A DNA stretch of 64,000 nt from Bdellovibrionales bacterium GWA2_49_15 (GTDB taxonomy: Bacteria > Bdellovibrionota > Bacteriovoracia > Bacteriovoracales > Bacteriovoracaceae): positions 49,425 through 113,424 of the forward strand of contig MEPP01000004.1 in the NCBI GenBank assembly GCA_001769855.1. Direction: 5' to 3'. This document shows, in pieces, positions 1-7,728 of this stretch (the stretch's first letter is position 1; each line of letters opens with the position of its first letter). The notes below the pieces were generated by a model. The model was not told the DNA's origin. It worked only from the letters and a program-made list of their open reading frames with translations, and searched no databases. A program made the position numbers and the translations under genes.

Positions 1-63
1 TCTTTGGCTGAGGTTTCTGTCGATAAAGAGGGCAAAGGACATTTTGTTACCCACTTAGTTTAG
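1..63 (+). CDS. 3' end of an unidentified protein-coding gene
   Basis: Frame 1 is open from the window edge and stops at a TAG at 61-63, giving a 20-residue C-terminal tail that ends KGHFVTHLV. The frame reads as normal coding sequence and is followed by spacer and a hairpin, which fits a gene end. Too little is visible to name a family. It could also be a chance open frame. Confidence 0.45.
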   Translation, partial: SLAEVSVDKEGKGHFVTHLV

Positions 64-81
64 GCCTTCGGAATTTTGCAT

Positions 82-114
82 AAAAAAAGGCCCGGTGGGT
101 TAAACCGGGCCTTT
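82..114 (-). terminator. Rho-independent terminator, best in minus orientation
   Basis: A perfect 11-bp inverted repeat (86-96 with 104-114, seven-base loop) is followed on the minus strand by seven Ts (82-88). On the plus strand only a short T run follows, so it may also end the gene stopping at 63, less efficiently. In minus orientation it lies downstream of tRNA-His and of the tRNA-like hairpin at 151-168. Confidence 0.75.
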
Positions 115-150
115 GATATGGTCCTCTTCTTGCGAAGGTTCTCATTAAAA

Positions 151-168
151 TGGGGTGGCTAGGCCACC
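151..168 (-). other. tRNA-His acceptor-stem-like minihelix with CCA end
   Basis: Read on the minus strand this 18-base element is GGTGGC, a three-base loop, GCCACC and CCA. It equals the acceptor ends of the intact tRNA-His at 447-523, including the extra G at position -1, discriminator C and CCA, with the body missing. It is in the same orientation and is followed by its own T-tailed hairpin (82-114). The likely explanation is a collapsed duplicate of tRNA-His plus terminator. A flanking 9-bp direct repeat (129-137 and 168-176) could mark the rearrangement. Expression is not implied. Confidence 0.4.
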
Positions 169-224
169 TTGCGAAGAAAAAACTTGTAACACTTCTTTGT
201 ATAAAATGGCCAAATTTATTATTA

Positions 225-386
225 GCCGATGGGGCCGCTTCGCGGTCGCCTACAGTCGGGACTCCTGTCCCTCCTTGCGTCGACTCCCCTCATTCGCTCA
301 GTCAGGCATCCTGCCTGCCTGTCCGTATTGGACTTGCCTTTGGGCAACTCCAACACGGTCGCTCTCTCGCTTCTCGCCCCATCGGC
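225..386. repeat. Hairpin-rich element bounded by 11-bp tRNA-derived inverted repeats
   Basis: The ends, 225-235 and 376-386, are a perfect 11-bp inverted repeat. The same 11-mer lies in tRNA-His at 454-464, the T-arm/acceptor junction. Inside lie five short hairpins: 235-245, 258-271, 303-317, 321-333 and 334-347, with stems of 4-6 bp and loops of 3-5 bases. The interior is more GC-rich than its surroundings and has few stops, so several long but unconvincing open frames cross it. It looks like a REP/MITE-like or tRNA-associated repeat unit. No transposase is nearby. Confidence 0.5.
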
Positions 387-404
387 GGTGCGGAATCTTT
401 GGGC

Positions 405-434
405 AAAAAAAGGGCCTTGTTTTTGACAAGGCCC
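405..434 (-). terminator. Rho-independent terminator of tRNA-His
   Basis: A 9-bp stem (412-420 with 426-434) with a five-base loop is followed on the minus strand by seven Ts (405-411). It starts 13 bases after the CCA end of tRNA-His and has the canonical form for ending that transcript. Confidence 0.88.
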
Positions 435-446
435 GTTGTGTTTTAA

Positions 447-523
447 TGGGGTGGCCGATGGGGCTCGAACCCACGACAACCAGAATCACAATCTGGCGCT
501 CTACCAACTGAACTACGGCCACC
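447..523 (-). tRNA. tRNA-His (anticodon GTG), CCA encoded
   Basis: The minus strand folds into a full cloverleaf: acceptor GTGGCCG (522-516) pairs with CGGCCAC (457-451), a D-arm with AGTTCAGTTGGTAGAGC, an anticodon stem-loop CAGATTGTGATTCTG, and a T-arm with GGGTTCGAGCCCC. The anticodon is GTG (His). As in bacterial tRNA-His there is an encoded extra G at -1 (position 523) opposite discriminator C (450), and a genomic CCA (449-447). A promoter lies at 544-573 and a terminator at 405-434, so it is probably a single-gene unit. Confidence 0.97.
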
Positions 524-543
524 ATAAGCTTAAAATCAAAGGT

Positions 544-573
544 GTTATAAGTTTTCATGGGACTCATCGTCAA
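544..573 (-). promoter_or_regulatory. Promoter of tRNA-His
   Basis: On the minus strand TTGACG (573-568) is followed after 18 bases by TATAAC (549-544), each 5/6 to the sigma-70 consensus. The -10 box ends 21 bases before the mature tRNA 5' end. Confidence 0.65.
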
Positions 574-617
574 CTCAAAACCTAATTTCTGACTTGAAAA
601 TTAGAAATCTTACATAT

Positions 618-646
618 TTGACGATCTGCGCTTGGTATGCTCAAAT
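618..646 (+). promoter_or_regulatory. Likely promoter of the barrel-protein gene at 678
   Basis: TTGACG (618-623), a 17-base spacer, then TCAAAT (641-646) preceded by TGC, an extended -10. It lies about 30 bases before the chosen start and runs divergently from the tRNA-His promoter. The -10 itself is only 4/6. Confidence 0.45.
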
Positions 647-677
647 GTGTTAGCTAATCAAATCTAAGGGGTTGACT

Positions 678-1304
678 GTGCGTCGAAGTAATATACGACA
701 CTGTTTAGCGGTTATTCTTGCAATGCTTATGACGAGCACGGTGTATGCGTATGGAGTAGGCCTTTCGACTTTTCCTCTCGCGGCCCAAAAAAGAATGGTT
801 TCTGCTGAGGCGACTGGCATTGTTTCAAATGGTGCCGGCGCTGGTGTTCAGGCCCGCTACACTCAAAATTTAAATGTTGGAACAACTCTTGATATTGGCA
901 TGGGTCTCTCCAGCGGAGATCGCAGCAGCCGCGTTTTCGCCGGCATGGATTATGAGCTTTTTCCTGATTATGAAAAACAACCCCGTGCCTCGATCAAGGC
1001 CTCAATCGCCAATGCTCGGGAATTTGGTCAGACTTATAATATCTTCAGTATTGCTCCCACGTTCTCAAAAGGGTTTTCATTTTGGGGGCGAGAGGGCTAT
1101 CCCTACATCGCTATTCCTTATGGCGTTTCACTGAATGGTGATCGCAAAACTTATGCCACAAAGCTTGATCTCGCGATTGGCGCCAATGCACCGATGGCAT
1201 TTATTGAGGGATACGAAAAATTGATCGGCAACGTAGAAATTACCGCTGGTCTACAAAACAGCTTCACGGCCATTTTTATGGGCGTGAGTTATCCCATTAA
1301 CTAG
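678..1304 (+). CDS. Secreted protein, probable small outer-membrane beta-barrel
   Basis: About 208 residues. An arginine-rich start and hydrophobic stretch ending TVYA look like a Sec signal peptide cleaved before YGVGLSTFP. The mature part alternates polar and hydrophobic residues with many Gly, Tyr and Phe (ARYTQNLNVGTTLDIGMGLS, ITAGLQNSFTAIFMGVSYPI), as in a beta-barrel of about eight strands. GTG at 678 is preferred because AAGGGG sits six bases upstream. A TTG at 672 would abut that site. No named family is recognised. It is followed 11 bases later by the HAD phosphatase, so the two may share a transcript. Confidence 0.6.
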   Translation: MRRSNIRHCLAVILAMLMTSTVYAYGVGLSTFPLAAQKRMVSAEATGIVSNGAGAGVQARYTQNLNVGTTLDIGMGLSSGDRSSRVFAGMDYELFPDYEKQPRASIKASIANAREFGQTYNIFSIAPTFSKGFSFWGREGYPYIAIPYGVSLNGDRKTYATKLDLAIGANAPMAFIEGYEKLIGNVEITAGLQNSFTAIFMGVSYPIN

Positions 1305-1315
1305 TTTCGCTAAAG

Positions 1316-2041
1316 ATGTTTCCTCGGATCATTTTTAGCGATTTTGACGGAACCCTTACTTATGGATTGAGTTTGGGTTCCTTTTTTTTTGAGATTCTCA
1401 CCCTGATCAAGGCAAAGAAGAGTGAGTTAGTGATTGTCACTGGTCGCTCAGTTTCCTGGGGGCATTTCCTCTTAACCCATACCGACGTGTTTGCCGTGAT
1501 TTCTGAAGGCGGAGGCATGCTCACTATTCGAGATAAAAATAATCTTATCTGCGATTATCCGCTTTTGCCCCAGCAGGAATTAAATCGCTTGAAAAATTTT
1601 GTTCTTCTTTTGAAGGAGAAGTTTCCTGAAATTGCCCTGACCAGTGATAGTGTCGGACGCATCGCCGATCGCGCGATTGAGCTGACCGTGGCTCGGCCGC
1701 ATATGAAAGAGCTGGGTGACTTTATGCAGGCCCACCAGATTAATTTTTCCTGTTCAAGCGTCCATCTGAACTTTTGGTGTGGCAACGTCGATAAATACAA
1801 GGGAATCGCACATTTCATACACCATCATGCTCGTGAGATCACAATCGATGAGTGCCTCTATTTTGGCGATTCAAAGAATGATGAGAGTGTTTTTAAAGAG
1901 ATGAAAAATACCGTCGGCGTCTCAAATATTCGCGATGTGGTGGAAGAATTAACTTATAAACCCAGCGTGGTTTTAATGGGTGAGCACAACGAAGGCCCCT
2001 ATGGGGTGCTTAATTATCTCGACTATCTTTCTCGAAAATAA
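1316..2041 (+). CDS. HAD-superfamily phosphatase (Cof/IIB-like)
   Basis: A 241-residue cytoplasmic hydrolase. Motif I is FSDFDGTLT near the N-terminus (nucleophile and acid Asp), motif II is VIVTGRS, a Lys follows in NVDKYKG, and motif IV is YFGDSKNDESVF (Mg-binding Asp pair). The order, with an alpha/beta cap between motifs II and III, matches class IIB enzymes acting on sugar phosphates or similar small substrates. The substrate cannot be told. The 3' end overlaps the convergent pseudouridine synthase gene by 19 bp. Confidence 0.8.
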   Translation: MFPRIIFSDFDGTLTYGLSLGSFFFEILTLIKAKKSELVIVTGRSVSWGHFLLTHTDVFAVISEGGGMLTIRDKNNLICDYPLLPQQELNRLKNFVLLLKEKFPEIALTSDSVGRIADRAIELTVARPHMKELGDFMQAHQINFSCSSVHLNFWCGNVDKYKGIAHFIHHHAREITIDECLYFGDSKNDESVFKEMKNTVGVSNIRDVVEELTYKPSVVLMGEHNEGPYGVLNYLDYLSRK

Positions 2042-3096
2042 TTTTCTATCCGTCTTTCGATTTCCTTCTCGATCGGTTCAATTTCCAACTGCAGTGTATC
2101 TTGTATCCAGGCGCGCAGATCGTAGGGCAGAGGAGATAGGAAGAGCCGTGGTTTGCTTTGATAGTTGATTTTAATGGCCGTGGCATGAAGGGCCTGGCGA
2201 GGAAGTTCCATAAAAGTATGGTCCTCGACCGTGGCGAGATTGTCCTTGAAACGTTGAAACATGGGGTAATTGCCTAGATAGAGCTTGTCACCGACCAAGG
2301 GGAAACCGTGGGCCGAAGCATGGACCCGAATCTGATGCTGACGACCGGTGACCGGAAAGGCCAAACCAAGAGCATAGTTTTGATTTTGCCAAAAAATTTC
2401 AAAATAGGTGTTCGCTTCTTTTCCCTCAAGAGAGCTGGCAGGAAAGGCATGAATAAAAACCCGCTTGGGACCGTCCTCCAAGGGGCCCATGCGTTCATTG
2501 GCATGGAAGGTGGCATCTGCTGAAGGATTAGGTCGTTTCTTGGCCATGAAAAAATACACTTTCTTAACTCGATTATTTTCAAATTCGGTCGAGAGCAGAT
2601 TGGCGGTGGCCGGATTTTTAGCGAGCACCAGAAGGCCCGATGTTTCGCGGTCAATCCGATGAATGGAGTGAATCATCTGCTGGTGGAGATTTTCAAAGTA
2701 GACCGTGGCACAATAGAAAAGGTGGCGACCCGTAGGATGAGTGGTCATGTAAGGCGGTTTGGAAATCACAATCACATTTTGATCTTCAAAAATAACAAGA
2801 GGATCTTTTTGAAGAGGCAGTTGCCGGCCGTTCCAGTACTCATCTTCTTCGTGCGAGCGTTGGATAAAAAGCTGGATGCGTTCGCCCTTTAAAACTCGCG
2901 TGGCCGGCCTCAGGTTTCCCGGGCGATTAAAGATGACAACATCCTTAGACTTTATCTTATTTTTTATAAATTCTCTTGAAAGAGACAGGAGATAGAGCTG
3001 CAGGAACTGATCCAGCCTTAAGTCTTTAGATGTTTCGGTAACTTCCAGAATGACAGTATACGAGTCCTGCTTAAAGGACTTATTTACAATTAACAT
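2023..3096 (-). CDS. RluA-family RNA pseudouridine synthase
   Basis: A 357-residue enzyme isomerising specific uridines of rRNA or tRNA. Residues about 27-80 form an S4-like RNA-binding domain (LRLDQFLQLYLLSLSREFIK). The catalytic domain has HRIDRETSGLLV with catalytic Asp149, and later TGRQHQIRVH. It starts just after the PrkA gene: the PrkA stop codon overlaps its TAGGAG ribosome site, so the two are translated from one message. The target position is unknown because family members differ in specificity. It overlaps the HAD gene tail to tail. Confidence 0.88.
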   Translation of the reverse strand: MLIVNKSFKQDSYTVILEVTETSKDLRLDQFLQLYLLSLSREFIKNKIKSKDVVIFNRPGNLRPATRVLKGERIQLFIQRSHEEDEYWNGRQLPLQKDPLVIFEDQNVIVISKPPYMTTHPTGRHLFYCATVYFENLHQQMIHSIHRIDRETSGLLVLAKNPATANLLSTEFENNRVKKVYFFMAKKRPNPSADATFHANERMGPLEDGPKRVFIHAFPASSLEGKEANTYFEIFWQNQNYALGLAFPVTGRQHQIRVHASAHGFPLVGDKLYLGNYPMFQRFKDNLATVEDHTFMELPRQALHATAIKINYQSKPRLFLSPLPYDLRAWIQDTLQLEIEPIEKEIERRIENYFRER

Positions 3097-3099
3097 CTC

Positions 3100-5295
3100 C
3101 TAGTAGCGTTCCTTAATGAGATATTTTATCAAGGCCAAGGCCCCCTCTCTTGAATATTTATAGCGGGATTCCAAATTTTTAATCACAGTGTGGATTTGTT
3201 TTCGGTCATTTTCAGAAAGCGGGCTCCCTTTGGTCTCAGTACTTCCTGTTAGCTCTGCCTCATAGAAAACAACGGTTTTTGCAACGTTTTCGATGCATTT
3301 CTTTTGCTCGGTTCTAAAGGATTCTCTAAGCGCATCCACAATGTCCGGAAAGACCGTTGCATAGACAATCGACTTGCCGGGATTATCCAGCGAGTAGGCC
3401 CCTAACTTGGCGATCAGGAAGCTTCGGAATTTCTGCACATCCTCCTTGAGGACAATGTTGGTTTCAAACTCTTTGATAAAAAAATCATCGAAGGGCTCAA
3501 ATTTCCCGGTAATCTCATTTTTGATTTTTTCGCCCTTGATGTAGGCATTGATGTTGGTGATGTAGCGGCGAATATAATCTTCGTAAGTCCGATTATCGAC
3601 GAGACCGAGACTATCTCGCATCTCGCGATCAAAGATATCCAGGGCAAGCGTTTTTATAAGCGATAAAAAACGCGCAGGATGGTGATAATCTCCATGCGGG
3701 GTCATGTTTAGAAAATCATAATCACCTTTTTTGGCAAGCAAGTCCTTTAAATATTCCAGGACCTCGATGAAGGTGATATGAGGCTGCGTTTCGGATAATT
3801 GATAAATAATTTTTTTTATGTCACGAGGACTTAGCCCAAACTTCCCCTCATAGAGAGAATCGTGCTCATACTCTTCCGTAATTTCTTTCGTTCCAACTCT
3901 TAACACCTGCCTGGACTCACTGTCCATTCCATCGGGCATCTCATGTTTTGATGACAAAAGCAGGGCCTTTTGGATGGGATTGAGATCAGTGGCAATCTGG
4001 GACAGTTTCTTATCCTCGTAATCCTTGGTTTGAGGGGAACGCAGTCTCGTCATGATGGCAAACAAGCAAAGCGAGCGAAGGGCAAAGGGTTCAAAGATGG
4101 TTCGGTCCCGCAATCCATCAATTTGCTCTGAGTATATTTTTTCTTCCTCAAGATAGTCGAGCAGGTAAGGGACTTTGATAAAGTTAAAGCGACCTTTAAA
4201 AGAGTTGTAGTCCGGGTGCTGCTTGAAAGCTGAAAGATGAATTTCATTGCTGGTACCAATGAAGAAAATATCCAGCTCGGTTAAGATGCCCTGGAGATTG
4301 ATGTTGGCCGTCTCCATGGTCATAAGGAGGTACTTGAAGGTATCGAGGGGGCGTTTTAACAGGTCAGAATATTCAAGAATTCCCCGGTTTGCCATCATGA
4401 CTTCACCTTGAATTTGAAAGAGATTCAAGGATTGAAGGCTGGGGGGGAGCGACGCCAGCCGACGGTCCATGGTGATTTGCTGGACGGTCGCATCCACATG
4501 CAACTGCGGCTCGATAGTGACCGCACTAATTGAATAGCGGCGGGAAATATTGAAACGCTCAACTCTGATATGTTTTAAGACTTCTTTGTGATTTCCCTTG
4601 TAGTTTTTTAGAAGGGCATCGTAAACCATGCGGTTTCTTTTTGAGAGATCGCCTCGATAAAGATAGGATTTTTTGACTGAATCGAGTAACTCTTTGTCGT
4701 GGCTCATCTTCTCATCGATGAGCTGGCGACGATGATTTGACGGGACGAGCAGAAGCGGATGGTCGCGCATTTCTGAGGGCAAAATGGCACTAATGTCTTT
4801 ATCTTCCAGGTGGGCATAGGAGCTGAGCTCGCTGCCGGTGATCTGCGAGGTGAGACCGAGAGAACCTTTAACAAAGTTATCGATGGGAAAAACCCAGCTA
4901 AAGGAATAAAGCGCACCTTCCGTGCTTTTGGAATAATCCTCAGCACCTTTCATGAACTTTCGGATGAAGCTGGACTTTGCCGAACCATTGGGTCCTACCA
5001 GAAGAATGAATTTATTGTTGAAACCTTCCTCGCTAAAATTTTTTAGATTTTGGATAATCGTCTCAAGAATTTTGTGTTGGCCATAAACTGCCGGGGCGTC
5101 ATCATGAAGAAGTTCGAAAAGACCGTAATTTTTTGTGCTGCTTTTTTGATATGAAGCCAGCATATCAAGGAGGTAACGGTAAGATGGTCTTGTGGCCCTT
5201 TGGGGATTTTCTTCAAAAACCTCCATGTATTCATGAAACGAAAGAACCCCGTTTCGACTTTGATCCTCTTTACTTGCCTCATCCATCCATTTCAT
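3100..5295 (-). CDS. prkA: PrkA-type serine protein kinase with AAA+ domain
   Basis: A 731-residue protein of the PrkA/YeaG family, linked in other bacteria to stress and nutrient responses; Bacillus PrkA has also been reported to act as an ATP-dependent protease. The N-terminal AAA+ part has Walker A GPNGSAKSS at residues 101-109 and the family stretch NRGILEYSDLLKRPLDTFKYLL. The C-terminal half carries the kinase-like region with FDDFFIKEFETN. It is somewhat longer than typical members (about 630-690). AAGGA lies nine bases before ATG at 5295. In many genomes prkA neighbours spoVR and a VWA-domain gene (yeaH). Neither is present here, and the partner is an RluA gene. Confidence 0.93.
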   Translation of the reverse strand: MKWMDEASKEDQSRNGVLSFHEYMEVFEENPQRATRPSYRYLLDMLASYQKSSTKNYGLFELLHDDAPAVYGQHKILETIIQNLKNFSEEGFNNKFILLVGPNGSAKSSFIRKFMKGAEDYSKSTEGALYSFSWVFPIDNFVKGSLGLTSQITGSELSSYAHLEDKDISAILPSEMRDHPLLLVPSNHRRQLIDEKMSHDKELLDSVKKSYLYRGDLSKRNRMVYDALLKNYKGNHKEVLKHIRVERFNISRRYSISAVTIEPQLHVDATVQQITMDRRLASLPPSLQSLNLFQIQGEVMMANRGILEYSDLLKRPLDTFKYLLMTMETANINLQGILTELDIFFIGTSNEIHLSAFKQHPDYNSFKGRFNFIKVPYLLDYLEEEKIYSEQIDGLRDRTIFEPFALRSLCLFAIMTRLRSPQTKDYEDKKLSQIATDLNPIQKALLLSSKHEMPDGMDSESRQVLRVGTKEITEEYEHDSLYEGKFGLSPRDIKKIIYQLSETQPHITFIEVLEYLKDLLAKKGDYDFLNMTPHGDYHHPARFLSLIKTLALDIFDREMRDSLGLVDNRTYEDYIRRYITNINAYIKGEKIKNEITGKFEPFDDFFIKEFETNIVLKEDVQKFRSFLIAKLGAYSLDNPGKSIVYATVFPDIVDALRESFRTEQKKCIENVAKTVVFYEAELTGSTETKGSPLSENDRKQIHTVIKNLESRYKYSREGALALIKYLIKERY

Positions 5296-5368
5296 AAATA
5301 ATGTCCTTAATTCAAGGCTTGAAAATTTTGGCCTTTGTACTATTGTACTTATGTTTTAAAGTATCGTC

Positions 5369-6694
5369 ATGAAGCGAAAAAAACTGATCTTTTTACTTGG
5401 TCTAATCGTCAGTGTTTCCCTATTCGTTGGTGGAGGATGGAAATTATACAAAGACTTCTATCTTCCCAGGCGCAATGCAGGGCTTTGGGCCGAGCGCGCC
5501 CGTGCAGCTCAGGTATTACGCCGTGCTGTGGAGCAAATTGAGGGCCATTGGTTTAAGGGAGACCAGGAAGGTCTGTGGGAGCGGGGTGAGCTTGCCTGCG
5601 CTGAGTGGCTCGGGGAATCGACAAATACCAGCGATATCTTCTTGCGTTGTAACCCAGGTTTCATTCAATGCCTCTACGGCAGCGGCCGACCCGTTAAAGT
5701 TGATGTGGGGGATATTCATTATAATGTGAGCTTGTCTGCCGACTTTCAGACAAATGAGAAAAAATCCCGCGTGTACCAGGTCTCCAACCGCTTTGGAAGC
5801 GACAATCCCTTTTCCTTCCATGCCGGAATTCGCATCAAGTTGCAAATTCAAGAGCTTCCCAACTATTCACAAGAAATGTTTTTGGAAGATAGTTGCCATG
5901 AGGCCTTTTTGCCTCAGCGAAAGTATGCCTATGGATCGCCCACTAAGCGCGGAAGTGATTTTTTGTGGGATTCAGTTGGTCGCTTAATTGTTTTTGACCG
6001 TTATTTGGTCACTGAAAGGGATGTCCGCGAGTGGGCAGATTTTGTGACCTTACCTAAAGAGTTAGAAGAGCGCATTCGCAGTTCTGCAAGGGCCCCGGCC
6101 TTGCCATCGGTTCAGCTGCTTCCGCAAGAAATGCAGGCGTTTTGCCAATATAAAGGCAAGACTTTGATGAGTGCTCTGGTCTTCGATGCTGCTTCTTTTT
6201 TTCCTCTACGATTAAATGATCCTTTGCCTGAGTTTATCTCCCGTGGCCCTTACCCTTGGGGGCATCGGGAAAAGGATTCTTTTGTTTATAAGATAATCCA
6301 AGGCGATACGACCCAGATCAATCAGGAAAATTGTCAGATGCTGTATGCCCAGGAATGTGCCAGCAAGGCCGCCTGGAAATCTTTTTCGCGCGATTCCTCC
6401 AGCTTTGCCGGACTCTTTCAAATTTTAGGTGGGGTGATGGAATATCTGGATAATCCCTTGGAGCCGGAACTCAATCTCAAAGTTTCCAGCGTGTACTTTC
6501 CTTTTTCTTCCGCCTGGCACCGCCTGGGAGTTCGTGGCCATTGGGATGGTGAAGGGCATTCCGCGGATCATTTTAGTATGTTTGATTCCACCTCGGGGAC
6601 TCGAAAGGAAGTTGGCCTGGATTTGCCAGGGGGCATCGACTATTTTGAGGTTGGGTTTCGATGTATGCGTGAAGTGGCGGAGGAACGTCAATGA
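5369..6694 (+). CDS. Membrane-anchored, FGE-sulfatase-like protein
   Basis: A 441-residue protein with one N-terminal membrane anchor (residues about 5-22) and a large extracytoplasmic part. The C-terminal half follows the landmarks of the formylglycine-generating-enzyme fold in order: MQAFCQYKGKTLMSALVFDA, YPWG, a GNVWEW-like GGVMEYLDN, and terminal VGFRCMR (about 428-434). The match is weak and the copper/cysteine catalytic site is not evident, so it is probably a structural relative rather than an FGE. Its stop overlaps the next start as ATGA, coupling it to the Cys-rich secreted protein. The gene is divergent from prkA. Confidence 0.55.
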   Translation: MKRKKLIFLLGLIVSVSLFVGGGWKLYKDFYLPRRNAGLWAERARAAQVLRRAVEQIEGHWFKGDQEGLWERGELACAEWLGESTNTSDIFLRCNPGFIQCLYGSGRPVKVDVGDIHYNVSLSADFQTNEKKSRVYQVSNRFGSDNPFSFHAGIRIKLQIQELPNYSQEMFLEDSCHEAFLPQRKYAYGSPTKRGSDFLWDSVGRLIVFDRYLVTERDVREWADFVTLPKELEERIRSSARAPALPSVQLLPQEMQAFCQYKGKTLMSALVFDAASFFPLRLNDPLPEFISRGPYPWGHREKDSFVYKIIQGDTTQINQENCQMLYAQECASKAAWKSFSRDSSSFAGLFQILGGVMEYLDNPLEPELNLKVSSVYFPFSSAWHRLGVRGHWDGEGHSADHFSMFDSTSGTRKEVGLDLPGGIDYFEVGFRCMREVAEERQ

Positions 6695-7728
6695 TCTTTT
6701 TAAAGCGAGCTCTGTTGCTGTGTTTGCTTGGCAGCCTTGCCCAAACGCCTGCCATCGGAAGTGATGATCAGGCGACTCTGCCCGAACGTTTATTTATCAA
6801 TAAGCTTCTGACTCTCTGGCCTTCGGCCGTGAGCATTGAAAAATTAAATCCGAAAACATTCAACAGTGGTGTGGCCTTGTCGAGACCTCCCCTGACTTGG
6901 TGGCCAATTTTAAGAGTCGTGGGGATCAATTTTAACGGCCAAGGATATGCTCATTGTCTCTATTATCTCATTCCTCATCACTCTGATAGCGAGGTCTTGG
7001 AGCAGCCCGGTCTATTGAAGGTGGTGGAAGTTGGGACGGAAGAAAACTGTAATGATAAGTTTGTAAGAAATTCATTTGCCTTCCTATCCGGTGTTGACCA
7101 ACCGCAGATTTATTTCACCTATCCAGGTGCCATGGACAATTTTGGCAAGGATATGATTGCCAATCACTTCATTTTAAAATTTTTCTATCATGGCCGTGCG
7201 GTGGAATGGTCAATTCCTTTTTATAATATACCGACTGGATTTTTAAAAAACTCAACCACCTCTCGTCGCATCCAACAATGGGACTTGCGTGGCATCTATA
7301 CCACGGCGGAACGATATCGCCCCGGAGTCCAGTTAGGGCCGCTCTTGGAAAAAGGACAGAAAATGGACGCCAAAATTATCTGGTTTGGTGGTGCGATTGA
7401 CCGGCCCGAGTCCATGTGTCGAGTGGTCGACGATCAATGTCACCTCGTAGGCGAGGATAGCTGTCATCGTTGTTCCATCTTTTCACAGAGTGCCAATGCT
7501 TATGGCTGCACCTCCACCTTTCACCGGGTCTGCGGGACGGGGCGATGTGGTGAAAAAGAAGCTCCGGCCTGTCCCCGCGGTCATCATTATCTGAGTGTGG
7601 ATGTGGATAAATCAGGGGCCCCTACCGGGCTTATCGAGGGGGCCTGTACTGCTGGATTTAAAAGCGGAATTTGCCGGCCAGGACTCAAGCCGTTCTGCAA
7701 CGAACGTGGTATTCAAATCTGTCTTTAA
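6691..7728 (+). CDS. Secreted protein with cysteine-rich C-terminus
   Basis: 345 residues, with a signal peptide (MIFLKRALLLCLLGSLAQ) probably cleaved near AIGSDD. The middle is ordinary globular sequence. About the last 100 residues hold many cysteines in short spacings (DQCHL, DSCHRCS, GTGRCG, GACTAG, ICRPG, FCNERG), suggesting a disulfide-knit extracellular domain. No known family is recognised. It starts inside the previous stop (ATGA), so the two products are likely made in step and may work together at the cell surface. Its stop codon shares bases with the convergent gene at 7725. Confidence 0.6.
   Translation: MIFLKRALLLCLLGSLAQTPAIGSDDQATLPERLFINKLLTLWPSAVSIEKLNPKTFNSGVALSRPPLTWWPILRVVGINFNGQGYAHCLYYLIPHHSDSEVLEQPGLLKVVEVGTEENCNDKFVRNSFAFLSGVDQPQIYFTYPGAMDNFGKDMIANHFILKFFYHGRAVEWSIPFYNIPTGFLKNSTTSRRIQQWDLRGIYTTAERYRPGVQLGPLLEKGQKMDAKIIWFGGAIDRPESMCRVVDDQCHLVGEDSCHRCSIFSQSANAYGCTSTFHRVCGTGRCGEKEAPACPRGHHYLSVDVDKSGAPTGLIEGACTAGFKSGICRPGLKPFCNERGIQICL

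Noticed and set aside
222..573. Several open frames crossing the repeat and tRNA region
   Set aside because: They run across tRNA-His, its terminator and the hairpin element, on both strands, with no ribosome site. They reflect GC-rich sequence with few stops.
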